64,000 bases of DNA, taken from NCBI GenBank assembly GCA_038501625.1, contig JAZAYU010000224.1, forward strand, positions 310,001 to 374,000. Reading direction: 5' to 3'. The position numbers were made by a program, and so were the translations under genes. Source of the DNA: Corbicula japonica. Its lineage: Eukaryota > Mollusca > Bivalvia > Venerida > Cyrenidae. Under the pieces are notes generated by a model. That model saw only the letters and a program-made list of their open reading frames with translations, did not search any database and was not told the origin of the DNA. Shown piece by piece: positions 47,331-57,742 of the stretch (position 1 is the first letter of the stretch; the number at the start of each line of letters is the position of its first letter).

Positions 47331-48745
47331 AGCCCAAATTTCTAAACCGCCAGACTTGTATATGCAAAATCTATTGATATGGTTCATTTTCTACACATAT
47401 GTATCAAGAGTCATAACATCGATTCATCGTTAGACATGACTAATTCCTCGGGTATTTACATGTTTATAACAAAAAGGCGCGAAATGGCTATTTTGCACGA
47501 GATGCACGTGCATCTATACAAATGCAGTCGGCATGAACACAAATCAGTCCACATTGATCTGTTAAATAAGAAAAACACAAACTTTGGCTGAAAAATGCCT
47601 TGTTATCATATTGTTACAAGTCCATACAGCAACTGTGGCAGAAGTTCCACGTGACCAGAAGTGTGGCCGACATCGCGCGATGCCCAAACGAAGCGTCACT
47701 ACTGTACATCAGGACAGACACATAAGACTTTCACACTGTCGATGTCACTTTACAACCGCAACGAGTACCGCACACACCGCTGTTGGCCGTCATGGACGTC
47801 ACATTTCGTCCCAAACTGTTCTAACTGTTAGAATCCTGTCTATGTGCCCGATGACCATGATTGGGACTTGTTTTGACGCAAAGACGTCACCAGCAGCGTC
47901 AGCTTTGGGCTCGTCAGCACGTAAGATGGACTGGAGCTGACTGGGCTAATGTGTTGTTCACTGACAAGTCCCAATTTAATTTGTGGCGGTCTGATGGTCT
48001 CCCCAGGGTATATCGTCGCCGCCGCGAGCGATTCCATGATGCATGTGTGGTGGAGAAGGATCAGTATAGTGGGGGTCTGTTATGATCTGGGCCGGTTTCT
48101 CTCTACACACAAAGACCAACGCAACAGTGATTGATGGAAACCTTAACGCTGCCAGATATCAGAATGAAATTCTGCGCCTTGTTGCCATTCTGCACATACG
48201 AGAAAACAGAGGTATGATATTCATGCAGGACAATGCATGGCCGCACACAGCTAGGGCGACTCTTCAATTATTGCAAGACAACAATGTCAGGACCCTTGAT
48301 TGGCCAGCTTGTAGCCCAGATTTCAATCCTATTGAGCATGTCTGGGACGAGGTAGACCGGCTTATTCGTCAACGTGGACCTCATGTTGATCTTGCCCACC
48401 TGGAGGCCGACGTCATCAATTGATGGGATAGCATTAGCCAGCGATACCTCCGTAAAATTGCGACGTCAATGAGGACCCGATGTTTAGCCGTCATTCAAGC
48501 GGAAGGTGGACGCACTCGCTATTAAAACTGTGTGCTTAAATGTTGATGGTTTTTGTGTGAAAATGAATTTCGGCACCTTGGTGATTTGCAGTTTATTTTC
48601 TAAATGAAATAATTATGATTTAATAAAATAATTTAACTGATGTGTGTGTCTTATATTCATTATTCCTTATCCCAATTTCTTTAGAATAGCTTACAAGACG
48701 ACGAAAATTCCACTTATATTAGGTGGAGATTTAGAAATTTGGGCT
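47331..48745 (+). mobile_element. Tc1-type transposon, decayed
   Basis: Sixteen-bp terminal inverted repeats AGCCCAAATTTCTAAA at 47331-47346 and its complement at 48730-48745 bound 1.4 kb that contains a Tc1-like transposase remnant. The expected TA duplication is present on the left but reads TC or CA on the right, so one side has mutated or the boundary is off by a base or two. Confidence 0.8.
47620..48525 (+). pseudogene. Tc1/mariner transposase pseudogene (DD34E type)
   Basis: Recognisable pieces in three frames: an HTH region with GRHGRHISSQTV (near 47790-47820), a catalytic-Asp segment LFTDKSQFNLW (near 47950-47985), and MQDNAWPHTAR...SPDFNPIEHVWDE (48220-48352), where second Asp and Glu are separated by 34 residues. 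Frameshifts occur near 47840 and 48080, and a TGA at 48421-48423 interrupts the C-terminus, which continues in frame to TAA at 48523-48525. Not functional as it stands. Confidence 0.88.
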
Positions 48746-48841
48746 CATATACATGATCTCAAATAATGAGATGTGACAAAATCCTGCAATATGGACTAAA
48801 GTTAAGTCTGAGCAGCCTGATTTCTAGTCTACTAACTTAGT

Positions 48842-49069
48842 TAACCCTTCACTCCATATAAATGACTTTATCGCTTGGGCAAACAGTATAGATCAAGTTT
48901 AGACAGCACATCCATTGCCATCTCATCAGTTGTTTGGTTTGAGATTCATTAGGTAATTTCTAACAAAGAAACCACTAGAGTAGACTCGGATCAGATGGCT
49001 GTGCTGCATGATCTGGATCTGAACTGGTTGCACATGGGCGTAAAGCTGAATATATGAAGTAAAGGGTAA
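48842..49069. mobile_element. Palindromic GATCAGCCGGCACA-family MITE
   Basis: Begins TTAACCCTTCACTCCATATA and ends AGTAAAGGGTAA, with internal inverted TAGATCAAG and GATCTGGATCT blocks. Member of the family best seen at 49161-49397. Confidence 0.6.
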
Positions 49070-49160
49070 GGCAGCTACCCAGCTTATACACTTGGTAATA
49101 CACTAACAGAGAACTGTTATATTGCTGTGGGCTGAAGTTTAAGTTTGTATCAGTTTTATT

Positions 49161-49397
49161 AACCCTTTCCTCCTTGTATATGCATTTTTACGCATGTGCG
49201 ACCATGTAAATCCAGATCAGCCGGCACATTTATGCCGTCTGATCATGATCTGCAGTGGTCGCATTTTTGTCAGATATAACCTAATGAATCAAAAGGCAAA
49301 CAGTGCAGATCCTGATCAAACTGCACAGATGTGCCGGCTGATCTGGATCTACACTGTTCACCCACACAATAAAGGTGTGTCTATGGAGGAAAGGGTT
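49161..49397. mobile_element. Palindromic GATCAGCCGGCACA-family MITE, best copy
   Basis: Terminal inverted repeats AACCCTTTCCTCC and GGAGGAAAGGGTT. Inside, ATCCAGATCAGCCGGCACAT and ATGTGCCGGCTGATCTGGAT are inverted partners, giving a cruciform-capable 237-bp element. Other copies or fragments lie at 45559-45735, 48842-49069, 50690-50833, 52240-52480, 53570-53761, 53880-53990 and 56390-56625. Confidence 0.85.
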
Positions 49398-49909
49398 CGT
49401 AATAAAACATGATATGATGATTAACAACAACTGTAGCTTTATGTAACATTTCTAAACACAATAGACTAATACCATTATTTGAGCAAAGTTTAATTGAAGC
49501 TAAAATTTGCCAAGATTTTTTTTCATGTATGAAAGTGTAATGTACGACCAAAGATGGCCCTTAATCATGGAATTACTAACCAGATATCAACATGTAATAG
49601 CAAAGTATAGTCACTACAGAGTCATGTTTGTTTATTAAAGTTGTATCAGTTTATAAGGAAGACTTGAATTTTTAAGTGTCCCAATTTAAAACAAACATTG
49701 TGAAAACCTTGCCCTAGGCTAAGAATAATAAGAAGTTTGGGTATATTTCTCCCTCTAAGCCATTATCTGAAATGAAATATTTCTTAATTTAAATTTTAAA
49801 TGCCTAATTGTCTAGCCAGAGACTATATAAAACCAGTATTCAGCGAATTAATTGTACAACATTTATATCATCACAATTAATTTTTCACTGAAAAACAAAA
49901 ACTCACAAC

Positions 49910-50165
49910 ATCTAAAATGTGTCCTTGGACACTGATGCCCCCACTGCTGCAACAAAATTCGTAACAAGGGCCATAACTGTTGTAAAAATGGTGGCAAGAT
50001 AAAATCGTTTTTTATGGTCATCTACATATCCTGCTTGATCATCTGTGCAAGTTTGAAAGAAATCCGCCTTATAGTTTAGGAGGAGTTGATGCCACAAGAT
50101 TTGGGGACATACGGACGGACGAGTGCAACTCTATATGCCTCCCATTTTGTATGGGCATAAATATA
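49910..50165 (+). mobile_element. 3' end of a pearl-like or Helitron-like element
   Basis: Inverted partner of 16880-17145. It ends ACATACGGACGGACGAGTGC, AACTCTATATG, and a small TCCCATTTTGTATGGGCA hairpin. Terminal hairpins of this kind are a Helitron hallmark, but no flanking A-T insertion dinucleotide can be proved. Confidence 0.6.
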
Positions 50166-51067
50166 ATTTCGACATTATCAATAACTTGACAGTCATGTGA
50201 CAAACAAGTTGTATACACAAAGTATCATGTGACAGTCTACTTATCCATAATCAGTGACACAACAAATTTAGAAACCAGTCTCATATCAGCAGAAAGAACT
50301 GACCAACTGCAACCTTAAGAGCCCAGACTAGTATTCATTCTTAGTTTTTATGCAGGCTCCAGAAACAACATTCACAAGGTAATATAAAGCGCTTTAACTA
50401 TTCATTTAGTGGTGTTATCTTGGAATACAACCACAAAAATTATACAAAAAAACAATGATATGTCGAGATATGGGTATACAGTCCAACCTGTCTTTAGCAG
50501 CCAGCCAAGGGAGTGACAAAAAGTGGCTGCTGAAGACAGGTGGCTGTTAAAGACAGTTAAAATTAGAACAAAATGTCAGTTTATGTCATATTTAAACTGG
50601 CTGTTTAAGACAGGTGGTTGCTATTCACAGGTGGCTGTTAAGGCAGGTTTCACTGTATGTGAATCTGACTCTCCACACATAGTACCAGTAAAATCTGTCA
50701 TCTGATCATGATCTGCACTGTTTGCATTTATTCATTAGGTTATTTCTGACCCAGAAGCGATCTGTATGGGCTGTTCTGGATCTACACAGGTCACACAAAC
50801 GACAAAACCATTATATATGGAGTAATGGGTTAAATGCCCAAAGAAGCTATACTTTTTTTTATAAAATCACAGATCAGTCTGTGGATATATACTAGATCAA
50901 GTTCTACACTCCTCACTATCAAATCAGTAAGTTTGGTTTATTGATCCTGTTAAACACCTCTAAAATCAATTAAAGGACAAGATCTTACTGAAAGAAAGTC
51001 CATCACATTGATTTAGCAAATCAATACTGTGAAACATGCAGAAACCACACATAAATTGATATAAAAT

Positions 51068-51958
51068 CAAATGTTTAACAGTCAGTGAGCATGGACCACC
51101 CTATATGACTTCCAATTATCACATGTTTAAAAGTCAGTGAGCATAGACCACCATATGCGACTTTCAGTTATCATACGTTTAACAGTCTGTGAGCATCGAC
51201 CACCATAATTATGTTACTTCCAGTTATCACAAATTAACAGTTGGTGAGCATGAACCACCATATGTGACTTCAAGTTATCACACATTTGACAGTCGGTAAG
51301 CATGGACCACAATATGTGACTTCCAGTTATCACAAGTAACAGTTGGTGAGCATGGACCACCATGTGACTTCCAGTTATCACACGTTTAACAGTCGGTGAG
51401 CATGGATCACCGTATGTGACTTCCAGTTATCACAAGTTTAACAGTTGGTGAGCATGGACCACAATATGTGACTTCCAGTTATCACACATTTAACAGTCAG
51501 TGAGTTAGCATGGACCTCAATATGTAATTTCTGGTTATCGCACATTTAAGTCGGTGAGCAAGGACCACCATATGTGACTTCCAGTTATCACACATTCAAC
51601 AGTCGGTGAGCAAGGACCACCATATGTGAATTCCAGTTATCATACATTTAACAGTCGGTGAGCATGGACCACCATATGTGACTTCCAGTTATCACACGTT
51701 CAACAGTCGGTCAGCAAGGACCACCATATGTGAATTCCAGTTATCACTTTCAGTTATCGCACGTTTAACAGTCGGTGAGCATGGACCACCATATGTGACT
51801 TCCAGTTATCACACATTTAACAGTCGGTGAGTTATCATGGACCACCATATGTTATCACACATTTAACTGTTGGTGAGCATGGACCACCATATGTGACTTC
51901 CAGTTATCACACGTTCAACAGTCGATGAGCAAGGACCACCGTATATGAATTCCAGTTA
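51068..51958 (-). repeat. 52-bp minisatellite made from the end of zinc-finger exon Z8
   Basis: About 17 tandem units. Read on the minus strand, each unit restates the exon's last codons: TGGAAGTCACATATGGTGGT then CCATGCTCACCGACTGTTAA and a GTGTGATAAC spacer, equivalent to [14 protein letters not shown] plus a stop. The array directly follows the exon's own stop codon at 51959. A 52-bp unit shifts frame, so the array cannot encode a finger polymer. Confidence 0.9.
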
Positions 51959-52155
51959 TCACGCGTTTAGCAGTCGGTCAGCATGGACCACCATATGTGA
52001 CTTCCAGTTACTTCTCTGGGAGAAGCGTTTCTGGCAGATCTCACACTGATACGGTTTCTCACCGGTGTGAGTCCTCACATGCACCAGGATATTCTGCTTG
52101 TTATTCGCTGACTTGCCACAATAAGCACAGACAAACTTCCCATTGTCAAGGCGCC
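51959..52155 (-). CDS. Terminal zinc-finger exon Z8 (two C2H2 fingers)
   Basis: Minus strand; acceptor TTGGTTTTTCAG before 52155, phase 1, 65 codons to TGA at 51959-51961. Finger 1: CAYC-x12-H-x3-H, contacts N/Q/N/V. Finger 2: CEIC-x12-H-x3-H, contacts Q/S/N/S. The linker TGEKPYQ is the perfect consensus, so this pair very probably binds DNA. Its last 50 bases seed a minisatellite immediately downstream, which would form the 3' UTR of this isoform. Confidence 0.9.
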
Positions 52156-53569
52156 CTGAAAAACCAAACAACAACATAGTTATTCTATAAACACTGTACT
52201 GTACTGTGTCTTTTCTGATGAAGGATGATAAACTTCAACTAGCCTTTACTACACTGTATTCCAGTTTTATCACATGGGGTAACAGTGCAGATCCAGATCA
52301 CCTGGCACATCCTTGCCATCCAATCAGAATCTAAACTTTTCACCTCTTGGTAAGAAAATAACATGATAATTATATGCAAACAGTGTAGAGCCTTATCAGA
52401 TGGCACAGAGATGCCGGCTGATCGAAACCTACACTGTTCACCCATTGATGACAACCTTATGCCGTGGAGAAAAAGGTTAAAAGCTGTATAACATACATAC
52501 TATAAATGGTATTGTAATAAATGTGATAAGAATTCTTTGAAAAATGGGTGACAGAAAATTATTGTTGAAAACAATCAAGATTTGTCCGAGTCTGGAGTCA
52601 TCGAATGCAAACAGAAGTAATATTGTTGAGGCTCATGATATAGAAATAATATATACATTAATCTTTAACACATTTCAAACACCATCAAGTTGTAAGTTCA
52701 GTTTTTTGCAAGGGAGACAAATTGTATACACTTAGGAGTTATCTTACGTCTGAAGTTATCTTCTTGTTGATCAAAGCAGACAATGACGTTCTAAATGACC
52801 ACATAAATTATAACAGTTTTCACTCAGACCTTAACACCAAAACTGACTTGCACTCCTTGTTAACTAATTTCTTTGACTTGTCAACCATTTTGCTTTCAGT
52901 ACATGTCATAGCAGTGCAGGACCTGATAAGGGGCACGTCACAGGAAAAGGTACCTTCAGACAGTGGACGTCAATCCTTGAAATGACGTCATAAATTTTGC
53001 AGAGGACCTTAACTACTAAGCATTTCGCATTAAAAATATCATTTTATTGTCAAAATGTGTAAGAAAGAACCCGTTAGTTATGAGAAACTAATAGAGAGTT
53101 GTAAGTTCTTTCTAAATATATTAACAACAAAAATGTCACAAAATATGACCGAAGGTACCTTTTCCCGTGGCGCACACCAATATTATCATGCTTCTCTTCA
53201 GTTGTCTGAAGTTTGCCACTGACCAGGTTTTTGCTTTCTTGTACTTGTTAAGGGGTGGTAGGGGATATTAAAATATGCAGTGGTGTTTGTTGTTTTAAAG
53301 TCAGACCAAATGATCTTTATTTCCAATTGCACGCATACAATTTAAACTTGGTAACAATTTTAGCTCTGTAGAGATTGTTTCAAAATGCAAATTATATGAT
53401 ACAGAAATCATAATAAAAAATGGTCTAATTAAAGATTATACATGCGCTTTAAAATTCAAAGCACCATCAAGTTGGTGTCTTTAAAGACTTTTAAACAGTA
53501 GAACATGAGTTAACTCAATAAAAAATGTATTTAAATTAAAAAAAAAACATTAATATATGATTTATCCTA

Positions 53570-53761
53570 AACCCTTTCCTCCATATGCTTTTATGGCATG
53601 GGTGGGATCTGGAATGTTTGCTTTTAGATTTATTGGGTTATTTCTGACCCAGAAGCTAAGAGTGTAGATTTTAATCAGATGGCACAGATGTGCCCGCTGA
53701 TCTTGATCTACACTGGTCACACATGTGTTAATGTGTATATACATGTATGAAGGAAAGGGTT
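53570..53761. mobile_element. Palindromic GATCAGCCGGCACA-family MITE
   Basis: Ends AACCCTTTCCTCC and GAAGGAAAGGGTTAA; internal GATGGCACAGATGTGCCCGC and TGATCTTGATCTACACTGG blocks as in the best copy at 49161. Confidence 0.8.
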
Positions 53762-54468
53762 AACCCACTTTATCTGTGTACTGGCCATCATTTTTTGCTA
53801 GGATTGAGCTATGTCACCAGAAAAAAATATCAACAGTGATATTTATAAAACATTTCTCATGAAACTTATATAAACAGCTAAATGCTTCTTTAGTTTTTAC
53901 TAATAGGTTATTTCTACCCAAAAAGCCAACAGTGCAGATCCCGATCAGATGGCATGACTGAGAATCTATTATCCCATAATTTATGTTACATTTTCTGTGT
54001 TCAGCCAGTATTTTTGCAAAGTAAGATCAGACACTTCTCAGTTTGCTTTTCAGTTCAAACAAGTAAAACAATGTTATAAATGAACACTGAATGAACAAGC
54101 ATGTTGTGTTTTAACTTCTGTTACGATATATTTACACTTCAACTTCATCCTCTACAATTAAGTCCTATTCATCTAACGAATCATAATTTCTGATGGTAAA
54201 CAGTGTGACGTATTACTTTAAAAGGCTAGGCTATAATAGAGCCGTCCACAATTTATTGAACGTTGCACGCTGTTTGTCGTGTGACGTCGCCGTGCACGCA
54301 CGTTTTGCCACGAGTTGCTGCGAAAAAGCGTGCCGTCATTCACTTTGTTGTCAATGTAGCTGTGCCAACAGCCATTCGAAAAAGCCGTAATATCACAAAT
54401 TCTTCTAGTTATTTCTGTATAAATGAGATTATAAATGAGTGTAAATATAAGAATTGAATCAATATTTG

Positions 54469-54593
54469 ATAGTTTCCATTTGGGTATGAAAAATAGTTGG
54501 ATTGTTGAAAGTACGTGTGAAAAGCCGTTCGGGCTTCACACACTTTAAACAACCCAACTGTTTTCCATACCCAAATGGAAACCATCAACTATC
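54469..54593. mobile_element. 125-bp hairpin (small MITE) beyond the Z9 stop
   Basis: GATAGTTTCCATTTGGGTAT and its near-complement ATACCCAAATGGAAACCATC bound inner arms AGTTGGATTGTTGAAAGT and ACTTTAAACAACCCAACT around a loop with AAGCCGTTCGGGCTT. It would fold in the RNA if Z9 transcripts extend this far. Confidence 0.8.
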
Positions 54594-54734
54594 GATGCAA
54601 TCCTTAAGTAAGTACAGTAAGCCAGGTTGACTTCCCTGAATCTTGTTAAAAATCTGTTTAGAAAGATAAGATGATTACAAGTATTCCTTTTTCTGAAATA
54701 AGCACATTTTCTGAATCGATGCAAGCTAGCTGTC

Positions 54735-55309
54735 TCAGGCTTGCTCACTTTTAACACCTGAACAATGTACATTTCTTACATGTCTATGTAAGGTGTACTT
54801 CCTATCAAAACTTTTTCCACATCTTTCGCAAACATGAACAGGTACAATTTCTAAATGTTTCACCTTCCTATGGTTGTTCAGACCGTCCGCTGTTGAAAAC
54901 AATCTGTTACAATCTGCACATAGATACGACTTTCTGGGTTTTCCGCAGAGACGTGTATGCCGAACGTAAGCTTTTTTGGAAATGTACATGTTACCACAGT
55001 TGGTACAGCAAAGTTTTTCCTTCCCGTGACATTTTCTGTTATGACCTTCTAAATCATCATTGCAGAGAAATTTTTCATCACAAATCATGCATGTGAAATT
55101 GCGTTCATTGAAATGGACACTGTGGATGTGTTTTTTCATGTTGTGTTTATATTCAAATCGTTTCATACATATCGTACACACAGCATCGTCAGTTGCCTGT
55201 TGATGGATGTTTTTTATATGGAATTTTAACCGAGAGCTATGCTTAAACTCTTTCTCGCATTCACCACATTTAAACTTCTTTTGTCGCTCTTTAGACATTT
55301 TGTTGAAAT
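54735..55309 (-). CDS. Terminal zinc-finger exon Z9 (six fingers)
   Basis: Minus strand; acceptor AATTTGTATTTACAG before 55309, phase 1, 191 codons to the stop at 54735-54737. Five C2H2 fingers start CGEC, CTIC, CMIC, CADC and CERC; the fourth in order, CTNC with final Cys (HTRLC), is C2HC. Linkers are irregular and finger spacing includes H-x4-H forms, unlike the two-finger exons. An ATG occurs five codons in (55296-55298), so it could also be translated alone, but the phase-1 acceptor argues for splicing into the array. Confidence 0.85.
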
Positions 55310-56655
55310 CTGTAAATACAAATTTTAATTATTAATGATTATTTTACCTATAAATCTTTTTAATACACATAATGTACAGTTTAGCTCTAAATACCCAGTT
55401 CTTTGGTTTTCATTGTCACTTTCGGTAACACTTAAAATTAAGACACTTATACATAAACATCCTAACATCTTCGGTTGCGCCTTTTGCATCATTCCTTGTT
55501 ATATATTTTAAGATACTGTTGACTGCCCAAGTTTGTTTCTTTTGAGTTTAAGAACCTAAGATGCGATCAGCTGTCATTTTTTATTTGGCTTTGAATGGCG
55601 GTAAAATGTCTGAGCTTGATTCATTTTAAGCTATTCAATCAAACAATACACACATTAATCGAACTGAACCAAATGTGTGTACGGTATATTACGAGTGCGT
55701 ATTCACACTCTGCTTTAATTTTCATTGTGTTTTCTTCAAGTGTTTTCATGCAGACTTACTGGAGCCCTATAAACAGTAAAAGTTAACAAAAATGTTTATG
55801 TCTTTCAATCACTGCAAAATAAAACATTAACAAAGCCTTAATTGTCGCTATTTCAGAACCAAACAATGAACATTTTTCACGTCTTTGTAACGAGTACTTC
55901 CAGTCAAAACTTTTTCCACATCGTTCGCAAACATGAACAAGAATGTTTTCTGAATGTTTCACCTTCCTATGATTGCTCAGGCTCTCTGCTGAAGAAAACA
56001 CTGTCCATTACAATCTGCACAAAGGTACGACTTTCTGGGTTTTCCGCAGTGGCGTTTATGCCGAATGTTAAGACTTTTTGAGAACGAACATGCAGTGGGT
56101 ACAGCAAATTTTTTCCTTCCCATGACATTTTCTGTTATGACCTTCTAAATCGTTATTACAGACAAATTTTTCGTCACAAATCATGCATGAGAAATTGCGC
56201 TCTTTGCAATGGACATTTCGGATGTGTTGCTTCATACATAATCTTTATATTCAAACCGTCTCAGGCATATCTACTTGGCCTGTTCATGGATGTTTTATAT
56301 GGAATTTTAAGCGAGAACTGTACTTAAATTCTTTTTCACATTTGCCACACAGACTTAAGTAAATTTCTTTTACCTATTATGAGTTTTTTTTAACCATTTA
56401 CTCCTTATATATCAGGGTTTAATTGCATGTGTGAACAGTATAATCCAGAATGAGAAAGTACATCTATACCCATAGTGATCTGGATCTGCACATGTCGCAA
56501 TAACCTAATAAATATAAAAATGAACAGTGTACATTGTAGATCCTAATCAGACAGCGTGGATGCACCAGCTGATCTGAATCTACACTACTCGCCTATACAA
56601 TAAAGGTGTTTCTATGAAGTAAGGCAATACAAAATTAATTCCTAGATTCTCATCC
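55310..56655. other. Region upstream of Z9
   Basis: Holds the decayed Z9 copy (55783-56345) and a palindromic MITE copy (56390-56625). No intact exon; the short + strand frames at 55595-55786 and 55842-56081 are incidental. Confidence 0.5.
55783..56345 (-). pseudogene. Decayed duplicate of the six-finger exon Z9
   Basis: Minus-strand sequence follows Z9 from its first finger (TGTGGCAAATGTGAAAAAGA near 56345) to its last (VHVCERCGKSFDWKYSLQ near 55900) with clear nucleotide identity. Several frameshifts and stops break it, including a TGA soon after finger 1 and loss of the last finger's His pair. The longest surviving frame is 56001-55783. The acceptor region is degraded. A broken copy of this kind shows that whole-exon duplication recurs in this array. 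Confidence 0.85.
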
Positions 56656-57307
56656 CAGGCTGTCAACCAGATCTTTTTCGAAATATAGGAGAAATATAGG
56701 AATATTTTCGCAAAAAATATAGGAGGTTTTGGATAGTTTTGAGACAAAATATAGGAGTTTCGAACTTAAAATAGTTTCATTTACTAGTACTTATACCTGT
56801 AATTCTTACCTGTACACAGTGACTTACTGTTTCTTCAAAAAGTCCACTGTAAAAATGAAGGAAACCACTAACTTTGAACAACAACATCACAATCCAGGCA
56901 CAGGGCTGCTGCAAAGCACACCACCATCACCATCATCTGTGTGGTCACCTGAAATGTTTTTTATTTATTTATTCCAAATGATTACAATTGGCATTACAAC
57001 AATGCTTCAACACATAATTACAATGGACAATACATAACATAACTTAACAAGAACACTAGCACTATAATCTGAAAAAAGTTTGGTGCTGTATCTGAAGTAA
57101 ACTAAATAATGTTTGAAACTTAAATCAACAAAAATCACCCATTGCGTCCAAATGATCTTTCTCTCAATTATTAATGCTGACTGTTCATATTATTATCAGC
57201 CAATAACATTAACAAGAATATAAAATTTAAAAAAGTATTGTCAATACACATGTTGTATCAAGGCTCAGAAACGTATACAGGTAAATGCATGTACATTTAT
57301 CAATCAA

Positions 57308-57742
57308 TTAAGTTGTTTTTTCAGATCTCACTTTCTTTAAGGCTGGTTCCTGACTGTTATCATAAGTGCCTCTTTTCACAACTGCAGTACATCTCAATCT
57401 CTTCTTACTTAACTCATTTCTTTTCTCCTGACAAGTCTGTAATCCTTTCCTACCCTTTTCCATGCGATTCTCAGAACTTTCAAGCCTTCCCTGGACTACC
57501 TGTATTTCAAGATCATTCTTTGCCTTCAAAGCAGTAGATAGCTTTGCTGTAGCCTCTTTGAGTAGCACCTCTGCACTTTTCAACAAATTATTATATTCAT
57601 CTTCTTCCTTTCTCAACTGCTTTTCTTACTCATCATAGGTCAGATTTAGCTGAGTGATTTCATTAAGCTCCTTTTGTCGCAATTCTTCTGCTTTCTTCTT
57701 TTCCAGATTTTCTTTTTTCTTCTTCATTTCTTCCTCTTTCTC
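57308..57742 (-). pseudogene. Coiled-coil tail of the hAT-like protein, separated by in-frame stops
   Basis: In the same reading frame as 57743-59902 and full of Lys/Glu/Ala heptad-like sequence (for example LLKSAEVLLKEATAKL). The two TAA codons at 57743 and 57626 would each be one base change from CAA or GAA. It ends at a stop at 57308-57310. This suggests a longer ancestral protein of about 860 residues, recently truncated. Confidence 0.65.

Larger units (their letters stand above)
46626..51958. repeat. Intron between Z8 and Z7: transposons and a minisatellite
   Basis: Contains a broken Tc1 element (47331-48745), palindromic MITEs (48842-49069, 49161-49397, part at 50690-50833), a dispersed element end (49910-50165) and a minisatellite (51068-51958). 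No coding exon other than the transposase remnants. Confidence 0.6.
52156..54734. other. Intron between Z9 and Z8 and putative 3' UTR of Z9
   Basis: Palindromic MITE copies at 52240-52480, 53570-53761 and 53880-53990. A 125-bp hairpin at 54469-54593 lies 140 nt beyond the Z9 stop. A GC-richer patch at 54230-54380 shows no supported coding sequence. Confidence 0.5.
17769..55309 (-). other. Array of nine phase-matched C2H2 zinc-finger terminal exons (lola/Broad-like locus, inferred)
   Basis: In transcription order (right to left) the exons are 55309-54735 (six fingers), 52155-51959, 46625-46258 (three), 43058-42802, 40654-40443, 36391-36186, 30960-30740, 24182-24001 and 17971-17769; those without a number carry two fingers. 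Each begins at a pyrimidine-rich AG acceptor, enters in phase 1 (two bases complete a codon that is Gly, Asp or Ala if the upstream exon ends in G), and ends in its own stop. No linking or donor-bearing coding exon was found between them. In Drosophila lola and Broad, such exons are alternative 3' ends spliced to a common BTB exon, each isoform reading a different DNA site. The common exon is not visible here. The exon facts are seen; the alternative splicing is inferred. Confidence 0.75.
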
